Shown: piece by piece, positions 31,557 through 38,614 of the stretch
How the letters are laid out: each line of letters starts with the position of its first letter
Numbering within the stretch: the first letter of the stretch is position 1
Origin: a virus
Strand: one strand, 5' to 3'
Length of the DNA: 40,289 bases
Virus record (IMG/VR): IMGVR_UViG_3300043449_001129
Coordinates: 1 to 40,289 of that record
Program-made: the position numbers and the translations under genes
The notes under the pieces: generated by a model
Seen by the model: the letters and a program-made list of their open reading frames with translations, nothing else
Database searches by the model: none
Told to the model about the DNA's origin: nothing

Positions 31557-31620
31557 CGTGCTGCTGCTCTCGCTGGTGTTCGGGCTGGCGTGCCTGGTGG
31601 CGACATGGGTGCGGGCATGA
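31480..31620 (+). CDS. Small single-helix membrane protein (46 aa)
   Basis: 46-residue ORF starting at ATG 31480 after AGGGGGGCGAG. An acidic N-terminus (MTTDDPEADDHGG) precedes one long hydrophobic helix (about residues 14-42, LLLSLVFGLACLVATW at its core) with a short basic end. The stop TGA overlaps the next ATG by four bases. Such early, single-helix proteins in lysogeny regions often block superinfection, but there is no direct evidence for that here. Confidence 0.55.
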   Translation: MTTDDPEADDHGGRLLSSVALVLALNVLLLSLVFGLACLVATWVRA

Positions 31621-31727
31621 GCGCGCTGGACCGCGTGCCGGGCTGGGTGACGGTCGTGTGGCTGATTGGCGTGGCCACGCTGGCCGTGCTGGCGTGTGAC
31701 GCGCCGCAGACGTGGACGTATCGGTAG
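31617..31727 (+). CDS. Tiny predicted lipoprotein (36 aa)
   Basis: 36-residue ORF starting at ATG 31617 (ATGA overlap with the gene before). It has a hydrophobic helix VTVVWLIGVATLAVLAC, whose end VLAC is a good lipobox, giving a mature peptide of ten residues from Cys27 (CDAPQTWTYR). Asp at +2 would retain it in the inner membrane under the usual rule. Small prophage lipoproteins are known to block DNA entry by related phages; that is an analogy. It ends just before the DUF3102-like gene. Confidence 0.5.
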   Translation: MSALDRVPGWVTVVWLIGVATLAVLACDAPQTWTYR

Positions 31728-31753
31728 ACACGCGCAGCTTGCGTGGAGGCGAA

Positions 31754-32377
31754 GTGAAAAATTCCATTCATCGACTGGTGCGCGCCGAGCAGTGGGCCGA
31801 CCAAATCTGCACACAGCTCGGGAAGTCCGTCGAGTCGATCATCGAAGTCGGTCGGCTCCTATCGAAAGCAAAGGCGGATCTCGCGCACGGCGAGTGGGGC
31901 CGCATTTTCGACGAGCGGTTGATTCCGGTAAGCCATCGAACAGCCAACTTCTACATGGTCGTCGCGTCCCACCCCCTGGTTTCAAATTCGAAAAATTTTT
32001 CGAATTTGCCGGCCACTGTTTCAACTCTCTACAAGTTGACGAAGCTCCCAGAACCAACGCTCAAGCACGCCCTTGCCGACGGGTTGATCACGCCAGACAT
32101 GCCGAGCAAGGCCGTGAAAGCGCTGCTCCCAGTAGAGCGGAAGCCGGCGCCGGTCATCGACGTCTTGAGCGCACAGGCCGATGCCGTCGACGACTTCGAA
32201 ATGCCGCGCTGGGCCGACGACGAGATCAGAACGCGTGTGCAGGCCGCACTGCAACCCGTGCGCGAACTGATCGAAGGGTGGCCGGACGATCAGGACTTCT
32301 CACTCCTGATGCACCAGCTCACGCAGATCACCCGCTACATTGAAAGGTTGGCTCAGCGCCATGAAGTATCCGCCTAA
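31754..32377 (+). CDS. DUF3102-like phage protein
   Basis: 207-residue protein. GTG 31754 is preferred, following GGAGG (31745-31749); a GTG at 31712 is an in-frame alternative without a ribosome binding site and would overlap the lipoprotein. The start region VESIIEVGRLLSKAKADLAHGEWGRIFDERLIPVSHRTANFYMVVA, quoted as IIEVGRLLSKAKADL and HGEWGRIFDE, is the DUF3102 pattern (an entry with SxRTAxxxM...), a helical family common in phages and plasmids and suspected to bind DNA. Residues 81-93 contain SNSKNFSNLP. The end overlaps the GHKL ATPase start by 17 bases. Confidence 0.75.
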   Translation: MKNSIHRLVRAEQWADQICTQLGKSVESIIEVGRLLSKAKADLAHGEWGRIFDERLIPVSHRTANFYMVVASHPLVSNSKNFSNLPATVSTLYKLTKLPEPTLKHALADGLITPDMPSKAVKALLPVERKPAPVIDVLSAQADAVDDFEMPRWADDEIRTRVQAALQPVRELIEGWPDDQDFSLLMHQLTQITRYIERLAQRHEVSA

Positions 32378-33782
32378 CGGGAACATCCTCCGCGCGTTTG
32401 CGATGGGCAAGATAGGGTGGCCGTCCGCGATGGCTGAGTGGGTTGATAACGCGTTCGACCGTCATTCCACGCGTGTCTCATTCGTGTTTGAAAAGAACGT
32501 CCTGACGATTCAAGACGACGGAGAGGGAACGCCGACGCCGCACGCCATCGTGCAGCCCGGTCATCACACGCCGTCATCCGACGGACTTGGCGAGTTTGGC
32601 GTCGGCGGCTCGGAGTCGCTTCTGTGGGCCGGCGGCGAGAAGTCAAGCGTGTCGATCTTGAGCACACATCGAGGTATGACGCGCGAGCTCGAAATGAACT
32701 GGTCGGAATACGCGCGCTCTGAATGGGAGTTGCCAGATCCAAAGGAACGCCCCGCATTGCCGGGCGAGATCGGCACCCGCATCCAAGTCACGCCGGTCAA
32801 GGCCACACGGCCGCGGAGTTTCGACGCGCTGTGCGCTGAGCTGGGCTACATCTACGCGCACGCTATCCGGCGAGAAAATAAACAGATAGCGATCAAGACG
32901 ACAGGGGGAGAGCGTCCGCGTCTCGTCGTGCCCTGGACACCACCACCGTTTGACCTACGGCTCCGCCAAGTCAACGAAGTCATCCAGGTCGGCAAGCGCA
33001 CGGCGACGGTGCGCGCCGGAGTCGTTGCGGAGGGTGCGCGGAACGAGCGCTACGGCATCACGTATTGGTATCGCTACCGCGTCGTGTTTCCTAATTCTGT
33101 TAAGGGATGTGGCAGCTTCAATCCGACTCGCGTCTCTGGCTTTGTCGAACTGCTCGACGGGTGGAAAAGCAATCTCGGTCGAAGGAAGGACGAGATCGCG
33201 CTCGAGGCTGAGGAACTGTTCGCAGAGGTTGAGCGCGTGATGCGCCCTGTATTAGAGGACGCCGAACGCGCTGGTTCGACGTTCACTCTGAACGAACTGA
33301 GCCAGCGGCTGGAGTCCCGCATTGCCGCCGCGCTAAACCCACACGCGCCGGATTCGAAAGCGCGTCGACCTGGCGATGCCGATCAGGATGGTACGGTCGA
33401 GCCAAAGAACACGGGACGGAAGCACAAGCGAGCGGCCATCGATCAGCCTGGCTCAAGGTTTAGTGGAGCCAGCGGCGGCCGGGGCTTGCGCGTGGCCTAC
33501 CAAAATCTTGGAGGCGACAGCGTTGGCGAATGTAAGCCGCCATTCGTGATTCTGAATCTTGACAATTCCTTTATTGCCGACGCAACAAAACGAGCTGACG
33601 ACGACACATTGATCGTGGTCGTCGCGGCATTGATCGCCGACTGGGATGCACAACAGCCTGACAGCAAAGAGCGCTACTTCCGCGGCGTGTTGCGGTCATT
33701 TTCCGACCAGTTCGGTGTGGCGCTCAAGGCTTCGCCGTCGTTGGACGGCCGGCAACTCCTAGCGAAAGCAGTCGCGCGGTAA
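32361..33782 (+). CDS. GHKL-type ATPase (Hsp90/MORC/HATPase_c_3-like)
   Basis: 473-residue protein; ATG 32361 chosen over TTG 32340. All three Bergerat-fold boxes are present: EWVDNAFD (E26, D29, N30), DDGEGT (about 52-57) and GLGEFGVGGSESL (75-87). A transducer-like region follows with GTRIQVTPV near 140-150 and FDALCAELGYIYAHA near 162. The C-terminal third has a basic linker (RRPGDADQDGTVEPKNTGRK, given in part) and a last domain with RYFRGVLRSF. MORC- and Hsp90-like ATPases clamp DNA or proteins by ATP-driven dimerisation. In phages the role is unknown. It is preceded by the DUF3102-like gene with an overlap and is followed by a palindrome at 33789. Confidence 0.85.
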   Translation: MKYPPNGNILRAFAMGKIGWPSAMAEWVDNAFDRHSTRVSFVFEKNVLTIQDDGEGTPTPHAIVQPGHHTPSSDGLGEFGVGGSESLLWAGGEKSSVSILSTHRGMTRELEMNWSEYARSEWELPDPKERPALPGEIGTRIQVTPVKATRPRSFDALCAELGYIYAHAIRRENKQIAIKTTGGERPRLVVPWTPPPFDLRLRQVNEVIQVGKRTATVRAGVVAEGARNERYGITYWYRYRVVFPNSVKGCGSFNPTRVSGFVELLDGWKSNLGRRKDEIALEAEELFAEVERVMRPVLEDAERAGSTFTLNELSQRLESRIAAALNPHAPDSKARRPGDADQDGTVEPKNTGRKHKRAAIDQPGSRFSGASGGRGLRVAYQNLGGDSVGECKPPFVILNLDNSFIADATKRADDDTLIVVVAALIADWDAQQPDSKERYFRGVLRSFSDQFGVALKASPSLDGRQLLAKAVAR

Positions 33783-33788
33783 CTCCGA

Positions 33789-33836
33789 TTGTGTGACCAC
33801 ACAAACGAAGCGCCCGGCGGTGGATACGCCGAGCGC
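33789..33836 (+). promoter_or_regulatory. Palindromic operator-like site plus hairpin after the ATPase gene
   Basis: TTGTGTG-AC-CACACAA (33789-33804) is a perfect 7-2-7 inverted repeat starting seven bases after the ATPase stop. A second stem follows at 33810-33819 and 33827-33836 (GCGCCCGGCG and CGCCGAGCGC, one mismatch) with a 7-base loop. The first fits a dimeric repressor site and the second a transcript hairpin. No T-run follows. They separate the ATPase pair from the recombination operon. Confidence 0.55.
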
Positions 33837-34011
33837 CAGATCGACCGCATGGAGGGCGGTGACCCAATGCCGAGTGCAGACGACATCCCCGAAAGCCCAC
33901 AAGGTGATCTCAGGTGCCATCACGCATCTGGGCCGGACGCCTGACGACCACGACGACGGGTTGCGCGCGATCGCGATCTTGCTCGCGGCCAGGAAGGCGG
34001 TGCTGCAGTGA
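33793..34011 (+). CDS. Small unrecognised early protein (start uncertain)
   Basis: 72 residues if it starts at GTG 33793, which lies inside the palindrome and hairpin region; a later in-frame GTG at 33859 would give 50 residues and has GGAGGG very close in front. The N-terminal part is rich in Thr, Ser and Arg, unlike the better-formed C-terminal half (AITHLGRTPDDHDDGLRAIAILLAARKAVL). The stop overlaps the next GTG by four bases, which supports translation of the frame at its end. No family is recognised. Confidence 0.45.
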   Translation: MTTQTKRPAVDTPSARSTAWRAVTQCRVQTTSPKAHKVISGAITHLGRTPDDHDDGLRAIAILLAARKAVLQ

Positions 34012-34211
34012 TCCGCTCGGTCACCGGCCTGGACGATCCACGCGAAGGCGAGCAGGACGGCTGGTGCCCGCATGACCTGCGGTGCGAGTCGTGCCCGCTC
34101 TGCCGTGAGGACGGCGACGAGATGAGCACCGACCAGGCGTATGAGGCGCTGGCGCAGTTCCTCCGCGACAAATTGGATCAGGTTTCGACCAACAAAAAGG
34201 GGGCGGCATGA
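34008..34211 (+). CDS. Small Cys-rich protein ahead of ERF
   Basis: 67-residue protein starting at GTG (GTGA overlap). CPHDLRCESCPLC (about residues 20-32) could bind one zinc ion, and the second half is helical (STDQAYEALAQFLRDKLDQV). It has a Gly/Ala end, and its stop overlaps the ERF start (ATGA). Small zinc proteins next to recombination genes are frequent in phages; its partner is not known. Confidence 0.65.
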   Translation: MIRSVTGLDDPREGEQDGWCPHDLRCESCPLCREDGDEMSTDQAYEALAQFLRDKLDQVSTNKKGAA

Positions 34212-34789
34212 CATCAGCAACCACAGGCGCACTGGCGGCGGCGCTGGCGAAGGCGCAGTCCAGTATTGACGGCGCGAAGAAGGACGCCAACAACCCGCAC
34301 TTCAAGCAGCGATACGCCGATCTGGCGTCGACCTGGCAGGCATGCCGAGCCGCGCTCTTCGTGAATGGCCTGGCCGTGGTGCAGACCACAGAGGCCCGCG
34401 AGTCTGGCGCGGTGCTCGTGACTCGCCTACTGCACACGTCCGGGGAATGGGTGCAGGGCGAGACGCCGCTCCTGCTAGGCAGGGCGGACATGCAGGGCCT
34501 GGGCTCTGCGATCACCTATGCGCGCCGTTACGGGCTGGCGGCTATCGTGGGCGTATCGCCAGAGGACGATGACGGCAACGCGGCGGTGGGTGATGGCCGG
34601 CCGGCCGCGAAGGCGGCACCAAAGCCCGAGGGCTATGACGCCTGGCTGCTCGACATGGAGGCGGCGGCGGACACCGGTTTGGACGAGTTGACGCGGGCCT
34701 GGAAAGACAGCCCGCCACCGCTCCGCGCCTACATGCCGCATGACGTCCGGGACAACCTCAAGGCGCGGGCGGGCAAGGTGGCCGCGTGA
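34208..34789 (+). CDS. erf: ERF-family single-strand annealing protein
   Basis: 193-residue recombinase of the ERF kind, which pairs complementary DNA strands in phage recombination. It has the conserved start LAAALAKAQSSIDGAKKDANNPHFKQRYADLASTWQACRAAL (shown as NNPHFKQRYADLASTW), GLAVVQTTEA, VLVTRLLHTSGEWVQGE and LGSAITYARRYGLAAIVGV, all ERF marks, at about residues 25-120. The last third is acidic then helical (RAWKDSPPPLRAY). ATG 34208 overlaps the previous stop and its own stop overlaps the exonuclease start, as usual for an exonuclease-annealing pair. Confidence 0.92.
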   Translation: MTSATTGALAAALAKAQSSIDGAKKDANNPHFKQRYADLASTWQACRAALFVNGLAVVQTTEARESGAVLVTRLLHTSGEWVQGETPLLLGRADMQGLGSAITYARRYGLAAIVGVSPEDDDGNAAVGDGRPAAKAAPKPEGYDAWLLDMEAAADTGLDELTRAWKDSPPPLRAYMPHDVRDNLKARAGKVAA

Positions 34790-35424
34790 GCTACACGCAC
34801 ATTGACGCACCACAGCGCAGCGACGACTGGTTCGCCGCGCGCCTGGGCCGGCTTACCGGCTCACGGGCCAAGGACATGCTGGCCGTCATTAAAAACGGTG
34901 AAGCGGCCAGCCGGCGCGACTTACGCGCGCAGCTCGTGGTCGAGCGGCTCACTAGCCGACCCGCTGAGGACGTGTACGTCAACGACGACATGCAGCGCGG
35001 CATCGACCTCGAGGACGCCGCTCGGCAAGCCTACGAGGCGCACAGCGGCAACCTAGTGGAGGCGTGTGGGTTCCTACAGCACACCACGCTCATGGCGGGT
35101 TTCTCGCCTGACGGGCTGGTGGGTGCGGACGGCCTGATCGAGATCAAGTGTCCGCGGCTGGCCACGCATTACCGGCGGCTCACCTCGAGCAGTGCGCCGT
35201 CTGAAGTGCTGCCGCAAGTGACGCATGGGCTGTGGCTGACTGGCCGCGCCTGGGCCGACATCGTGAGCTACGACGACCGATTCCCTTTAGACATGCAGCT
35301 TTGCGTGCATCGGGTCATGGCGGTGGATCTGGCGCTCGACGACTACGCCGTGAAGGTCGTTTCGTTCTTGGCAGAAGTGGACAGGGACTTGGCCGCGGTG
35401 CGCGGTTTAAAGGCGGTGGCGTGA
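34786..35424 (+). CDS. YqaJ/lambda-type 5'-3' exonuclease
   Basis: 212-residue alkaline-type exonuclease that makes single-stranded tails for the ERF protein. The GTG overlaps the ERF stop (GTGA). Family marks: SDDWFAARLGRLTGSRAKDML at the start, GIDLEDAARQAYEA (about 84-97), then FSPDGLVGADGLIEIKCPR, with catalytic D of SPDGL and E-x-K of IEIKC (about 107-124), and HGLWLTGRAWADIVSYD (about 145-161). All are at the expected spacing. The following gene starts within the stop (TGATG). Confidence 0.92.
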   Translation: MSYTHIDAPQRSDDWFAARLGRLTGSRAKDMLAVIKNGEAASRRDLRAQLVVERLTSRPAEDVYVNDDMQRGIDLEDAARQAYEAHSGNLVEACGFLQHTTLMAGFSPDGLVGADGLIEIKCPRLATHYRRLTSSSAPSEVLPQVTHGLWLTGRAWADIVSYDDRFPLDMQLCVHRVMAVDLALDDYAVKVVSFLAEVDRDLAAVRGLKAVA

Positions 35425-35660
35425 TGGCATTCGAGAAGAACCCGGACGAGTTGGGCGCGCTCTGGCTCAAGAGCGGCGCGAAGGGCGAGTACATGACCGG
35501 CACGATCGACGGCGTGAAAGTGATCTGCTTTCCGGTCCCAAAGAGCGGCGACAGAGCGCCGGCGTGGCGGGTGCTGAAGTCGAAGCCGCGCGAGGGACAG
35601 CCGGAGCCGGATCGGCGGCACGGCATCGCGCCGATCACTGACGCCGACGTGCCGTTCTAA
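35424..35660 (+). CDS. DUF736-like protein with SSB-type acidic tip
   Basis: 78-residue protein. Its beginning ELGALWLKSGAKGEYMTGTI and VKVICFPVPKSGDRAPAWRVLKSK follow the DUF736 pattern (a small beta barrel found beside single-strand DNA proteins). The extreme C-terminus reads TDADVPF, which is close to the DDDIPF tip by which SSB recruits partners. No separate SSB gene is visible in the early operon, so this protein may act in its place. It is coupled to the exonuclease (TGATG). Confidence 0.72.
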   Translation: MAFEKNPDELGALWLKSGAKGEYMTGTIDGVKVICFPVPKSGDRAPAWRVLKSKPREGQPEPDRRHGIAPITDADVPF

Positions 35661-35662
35661 CC

Positions 35663-35995
35663 ATGAGCGTCCGCGAGTTGATCAAGGGCATGCAGGCCGA
35701 GATGCGGACGGACCTGGCACCCGTCCGCGCGCGCGAGATTCTCGTGCAGCTCTCGTCGCTCTACGGCAATTGCATGGACGAGGCGAGACACGCGGACCAC
35801 GCCTATGCCGTCGTGCTGTTGCGGTTTCTGGACGCGGATGAAGCGGCCAGCCGCGCCAAGATTCGCGCCGAGACCAGCCTGGAATATCTACGCAAGCGCG
35901 AAGCGCACGACACCATGGCGTTGGTGCTTGAGTCGATTCGATCACTCAAGGTGATGCTGCGCGGTATTGAGGCGGAGATGAGCCTTGCGCGATGA
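35663..35995 (+). CDS. Helical early protein, unrecognised (110 aa)
   Basis: 110-residue protein starting two bases after the previous stop. It is wholly helical and charged (VRELIKGMQAEMRTDLAPVR, then EEARHADH-like stretch with MDEARHADHAYAVVLLRF and KREAHDTMALVLESIRSLKV). Such proteins may bind the recombination machinery or be coiled-coil adaptors. It overlaps the next ORF by 11 bases (TTG start). No family is recognised. Confidence 0.65.
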   Translation: MSVRELIKGMQAEMRTDLAPVRAREILVQLSSLYGNCMDEARHADHAYAVVLLRFLDADEAASRAKIRAETSLEYLRKREAHDTMALVLESIRSLKVMLRGIEAEMSLAR

Positions 35996-36350
35996 CGAGC
36001 CGCACGTGGTCTGGGACGGCACGCCAAAGACAAGCCGTTACCTCTTCTGCGAGGCTGAGCCACCGCGTGCCGGCACGCTCGTGAGCGAGCAGCAGCAGCA
36101 GGCCAGCAAGCGCCAGCACTGTGAGCAGGCGTGGCAGGCGTGGGCGCAGCCGCTCACCGTCGCAGAGCTGGCCGATCAGCTCGGCCTGACGCGCAGACAG
36201 GCGACGGACGTGTTCTCTATGTTGCGAAACCGGCTGTCGGTGGTCGGTGCGCCTGTGCGCTCAGCCACGACGCGGCGGATGGTCTATCGGTATCGACGCA
36301 GCGTGGCGCCGGCAGCCTTACAGAAAGGGCGGGACTCGTGGCCTGGGTGA
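35985..36350 (+). CDS. Winged-helix-like early protein
   Basis: 121-residue protein starting at TTG 35985 inside the previous end (GGAG nearby). The central part WAQPLTVAELADQLGLTRRQATDVFSMLRNRLSVVG, here in parts (LTVAELADQLGLTRRQATDV), is a helix-turn-helix, followed by two strand segments RMVYRYRRS. It could be a regulator of the replication operon. A glutamine-rich stretch (EQQQQASKRQ) lies before it. Its end overlaps the replication gene start by 13 bases. Confidence 0.6.
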   Translation: MRDDEPHVVWDGTPKTSRYLFCEAEPPRAGTLVSEQQQQASKRQHCEQAWQAWAQPLTVAELADQLGLTRRQATDVFSMLRNRLSVVGAPVRSATTRRMVYRYRRSVAPAALQKGRDSWPG

Positions 36351-37021
36351 AGCTCGACGACAACGTTCCACACCATCGCAAGATGTTACAGGCCGGGCCA
36401 GCCGCCTGTTGGCTGTGGGTGTGCGGGCTGGCGTATGCCAACCGCCACGCCACCGATGGCCTCATTCCTGAGGCGGCCGTGCCGTTCCTCGGCTGTGCCG
36501 ACTGGCACAAGTCCGTGCCGAAATTGACCGCGGTCGGGCTCTGGATCGCGGACGGTTCGGCCGGTTATCGGGTCCACGACTTCCTGCACTGGAACGACTC
36601 CGCGGCCACAAGACGGGCCAAAACCGCAGAAACAGCCGCGCGTGTAACAGCGTACAGGGACAGGCACCGGCGACCAGTGAAACGCGAGTGTAACGCTGTT
36701 ACAACCGCGTCTAGCACCGCGGGGTGTAACACGACACCGCTACCGCAACCGCTACCAGTACAAGAACAACCCCCCGTACCCCCCTCTGGCGAGGGGGGCC
36801 TCAAGTTCACGCGAGCGGAACTGCGAGACGCCGAAAACGACCGGAGCTCGTATCAGTCGCACCAGCCGCGGTACGTCTACCGGGCGCATCGCGAGCCTGG
36901 CGTCGAGTACCCAGAGCCTCGGACCTGCCCGCATGAGCCGCAGTGCGACGAGCCGGCCGTCTGCCTGGCGCTCTTCGCTCGTGCGCGTCGAGCGCGAGTG
37001 CGTGAGGCGTTGACGTCATGA
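36338..37021 (+). CDS. Replication initiator-like protein with internal origin
   Basis: 227-residue protein. GTG 36338 is chosen because the product then begins MAWVKLDDNVPHHRKMLQAG, the start of a known phage family found at replication modules, with LIPEAAVPFLG and HDFLHWNDSAATRRAKT following. Residues 110-150 are a low-complexity Thr/Pro/Gln stretch (NTTPLPQPLPVQEQPP) whose DNA holds the repeat cluster 36642-36798. In lambda the origin lies within gene O in just such a linker. A C-terminal domain with CPHEPQCDEPAVC could bind zinc. No helicase gene is adjacent, so host helicase may be loaded. Confidence 0.65.
   Translation: MAWVKLDDNVPHHRKMLQAGPAACWLWVCGLAYANRHATDGLIPEAAVPFLGCADWHKSVPKLTAVGLWIADGSAGYRVHDFLHWNDSAATRRAKTAETAARVTAYRDRHRRPVKRECNAVTTASSTAGCNTTPLPQPLPVQEQPPVPPSGEGGLKFTRAELRDAENDRSSYQSHQPRYVYRAHREPGVEYPEPRTCPHEPQCDEPAVCLALFARARRARVREALTS
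36642..36798. other. Candidate replication origin: iteron-like repeats and hairpins
   Basis: Within the replication gene GTGTAAC occurs at 36642-36648, 36688-36694 and 36724-36730, and the second is half of a palindrome TGTAAC-GCT-GTTACA (36689-36703). ACCGCTACC follows twice (36736-36744, 36748-36756), and at 36779-36798 a perfect 8-base stem CCCCCCTC/GAGGGGGG closes a TGGC loop. All of this is read directly. The grouping inside the linker-coding part of an initiator-like gene copies the lambda ori arrangement; origin function is inference. Confidence 0.5.
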
Positions 37022-37287
37022 GCTGGGCCTACGCACGCCGGCAGACGGCCTGTGGGCACTGCCAAGCCTCGATCGGCATCGGGGACGCGTATTACGCGGG
37101 GGACGTGACGCCGACGCGCTGGTGCGTCTCGTGCGCGGCGCATGAGCTACGCCACGACAAGCCATTGACGATCGAGCCTTCGGCCGTGGCGCCACCGTGG
37201 ACCGCGCCGCCACGCAAGCCGCGCGGCTTTGAGCGCGTTGACGGCCGGGACATCACCCACCGCATCCTCGGTGAGCGCGGCGAATGA
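37018..37287 (+). CDS. Zinc-finger early protein (HNH-lacking)
   Basis: 89-residue protein with ATGA overlap. It has CGHC (about 11-14) and CVSC (about 40-43), about 26 residues apart, which should bind one zinc; the pattern RxxxxCGHCQASIGIGDAYY is common in small phage proteins. The second half is Pro-rich and basic. Its stop overlaps the next ATG (GAATGA). No enzyme motif is seen. Confidence 0.7.
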   Translation: MSWAYARRQTACGHCQASIGIGDAYYAGDVTPTRWCVSCAAHELRHDKPLTIEPSAVAPPWTAPPRKPRGFERVDGRDITHRILGERGE

Positions 37288-37502
37288 AAGGCTTTCCTCC
37301 AGGGGATCCGCGTGCTCGAGCTGCCGGCGCGAAGGGTGGCGTGGCTAGTGGCGTCCGGCGCTGGCGGGTTGCCATGGCGACGATCCAGCGGCTTTGGCCG
37401 GACATGCCACGAGAGGCGGCGCACGCCGTCCATGCCTACGGCGAGACGCGGTATCGAGCGGGCGTGGTGGCGAAGTGCCGAGCGCGAAAGGTGGCTGCAT
37501 GA
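37284..37502 (+). CDS. Small basic early protein (72 aa)
   Basis: 72-residue ORF (ATG 37284 overlaps the previous stop, and its stop overlaps the next ATG). It is Arg/Ala-rich, with GAKGGVASGVRRWRVAMATI and IQRLWPDMPREAAHAVHAYG. It could bind nucleic acid. Not recognised. Confidence 0.6.
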   Translation: MKGFPPGDPRARAAGAKGGVASGVRRWRVAMATIQRLWPDMPREAAHAVHAYGETRYRAGVVAKCRARKVAA

Positions 37503-37843
37503 AACAACCGAGCCTTGACTGGTCCGCGGCCGAGCCGGCCACGCTGGTGGTCGCGCCGAGTGTCTATCCGCAGGCGCGCGAGACCTCCGCGCTCGCCGCC
37601 GTGGCCAACCGGGCGCGCTCAAACCATAACGCGCGCGTGTTGGCGCTCATCACGGCCAGCGGCGACGCGGGCATGAGCGACTACGAGATCCAGTGTGCGA
37701 CCGGACTAGGCCGAGCGTCCATCTGCCTGCGTCGGTTCGACCTGCGGGCGTTTCTCATCCCGGCCACCAGACGCGCGCTCAGCCAGTCGAAGCGTCCCAT
37801 GGTGTGCTGGCGGCGTCGGACGGCCAGCGAGATGACGGCATGA
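37499..37843 (+). CDS. Winged-helix DNA-binding protein
   Basis: 114-residue protein with ATGA overlaps at both ends. The segment NHNARVLALITASGDAGMSDYEIQ and CATGLGRASICLRRFDLRAFL follows the winged-helix layout (helix, strand, helix, helix, wing). It may regulate late genes or bind the origin. The frame is open far upstream to 37394, but that part overlaps the previous gene. Confidence 0.65.
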   Translation: MKQPSLDWSAAEPATLVVAPSVYPQARETSALAAVANRARSNHNARVLALITASGDAGMSDYEIQCATGLGRASICLRRFDLRAFLIPATRRALSQSKRPMVCWRRRTASEMTA

Positions 37844-38022
37844 ACACACAAGCCTCGAGCATCCAATGCGAGTGCGGCCAGCGGCAGATCATCACGCCGA
37901 CCGCCAGCGCGTGGGAGTTTCACTACCGCTGCAGCGCCTGCAAGCGGGCCGGCACGATTCGCTGGGCGCATCACGCGCCGCCACCGACCTACCAGCGGGA
38001 CGCACAAGGTGAGCTGTTCTGA
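37840..38022 (+). CDS. Zinc-ribbon protein (60 aa)
   Basis: 60-residue protein. CECG (about 9-12) and CSAC (about 34-37) form a zinc ribbon spaced like transcription or recombination ribbons. It starts with ATGA overlap and its stop shares a base with the next ATG (TGATG). Role unknown. Confidence 0.65.
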   Translation: MNTQASSIQCECGQRQIITPTASAWEFHYRCSACKRAGTIRWAHHAPPPTYQRDAQGELF

Positions 38023-38210
38023 TGACCGACGATGAATCCGCCTGCGCGCAGTGCCGGACGCCGCCGACCTTCGATGAGCGGCGCGCCGATCCGCAGCCGT
38101 GTCTGTGCGGGCGCCTGGTGACGCGTCCCGACTTGTGCGTGAGAGAGAGGGAGGCGCGTGGGGTCGCGTGCCTGCTCGCACAGCACCCGCACACCGGGAG
38201 CACGCCATGA
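38022..38210 (+). CDS. Small Cys-containing early protein (62 aa)
   Basis: 62-residue ORF linked at TGATG and overlapping the VRR-NUC start at its end (ATGA). It has CAQC and CLCG, plus two further cysteines (DLC and VAC), and so may be a further zinc ribbon. It is acidic at the start. No recognised family. Confidence 0.6.
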   Translation: MTDDESACAQCRTPPTFDERRADPQPCLCGRLVTRPDLCVREREARGVACLLAQHPHTGSTP

Positions 38211-38614
38211 AGCGCGCACGTCAGGCACCGGCGCGGCTGGAGAAATACGAGCAGGCCGACGGCGTGCAGCTCCTCCGGTCGATAGGCGCGACCGTCTACG
38301 TGCTCGGCACGGTCAGGCGAGCCACGGACTACCACGGCACAATGCAGACCCCCGGCCTGCCAGACGTGCAGGCGTTCCTGCCCCGGCGACTCGCGCATCA
38401 GCCGCGCCTGCTCATGTGGGAGGTCAAGCGCACCGGCGGACGCATTCGCGCCGAGCAGGCCGAGTTCCGCCGGCTCTGCCTCGGGGCCACGGTCGATCAC
38501 GTCGTGGGCGACTTGAGCACGCTCATGGCGTGGCTGGTCGAGCACGGCTACTTACGCGCGGAGCAACTGCCGGCCTCGAGACAGCCGGCCGCCATGAAAG
38601 GGACGACTCAATGA
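38207..38614 (+). CDS. VRR-NUC family nuclease
   Basis: 135-residue protein with the VRR-NUC core: TPGLPDVQAFLPRRL (about 47-61; acidic D of the GxPD motif) and LMWEVKRTGGRIRAEQAEFRRL (about 68-89; E-V-K and the Q of the RAEQ step). This endonuclease family cuts branched or flapped DNA such as Holliday junctions. It would resolve recombination intermediates made by the ERF and exonuclease pair. ATG 38207 overlaps the previous stop and the stop overlaps the next ATG. Confidence 0.85.
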   Translation: MKRARQAPARLEKYEQADGVQLLRSIGATVYVLGTVRRATDYHGTMQTPGLPDVQAFLPRRLAHQPRLLMWEVKRTGGRIRAEQAEFRRLCLGATVDHVVGDLSTLMAWLVEHGYLRAEQLPASRQPAAMKGTTQ

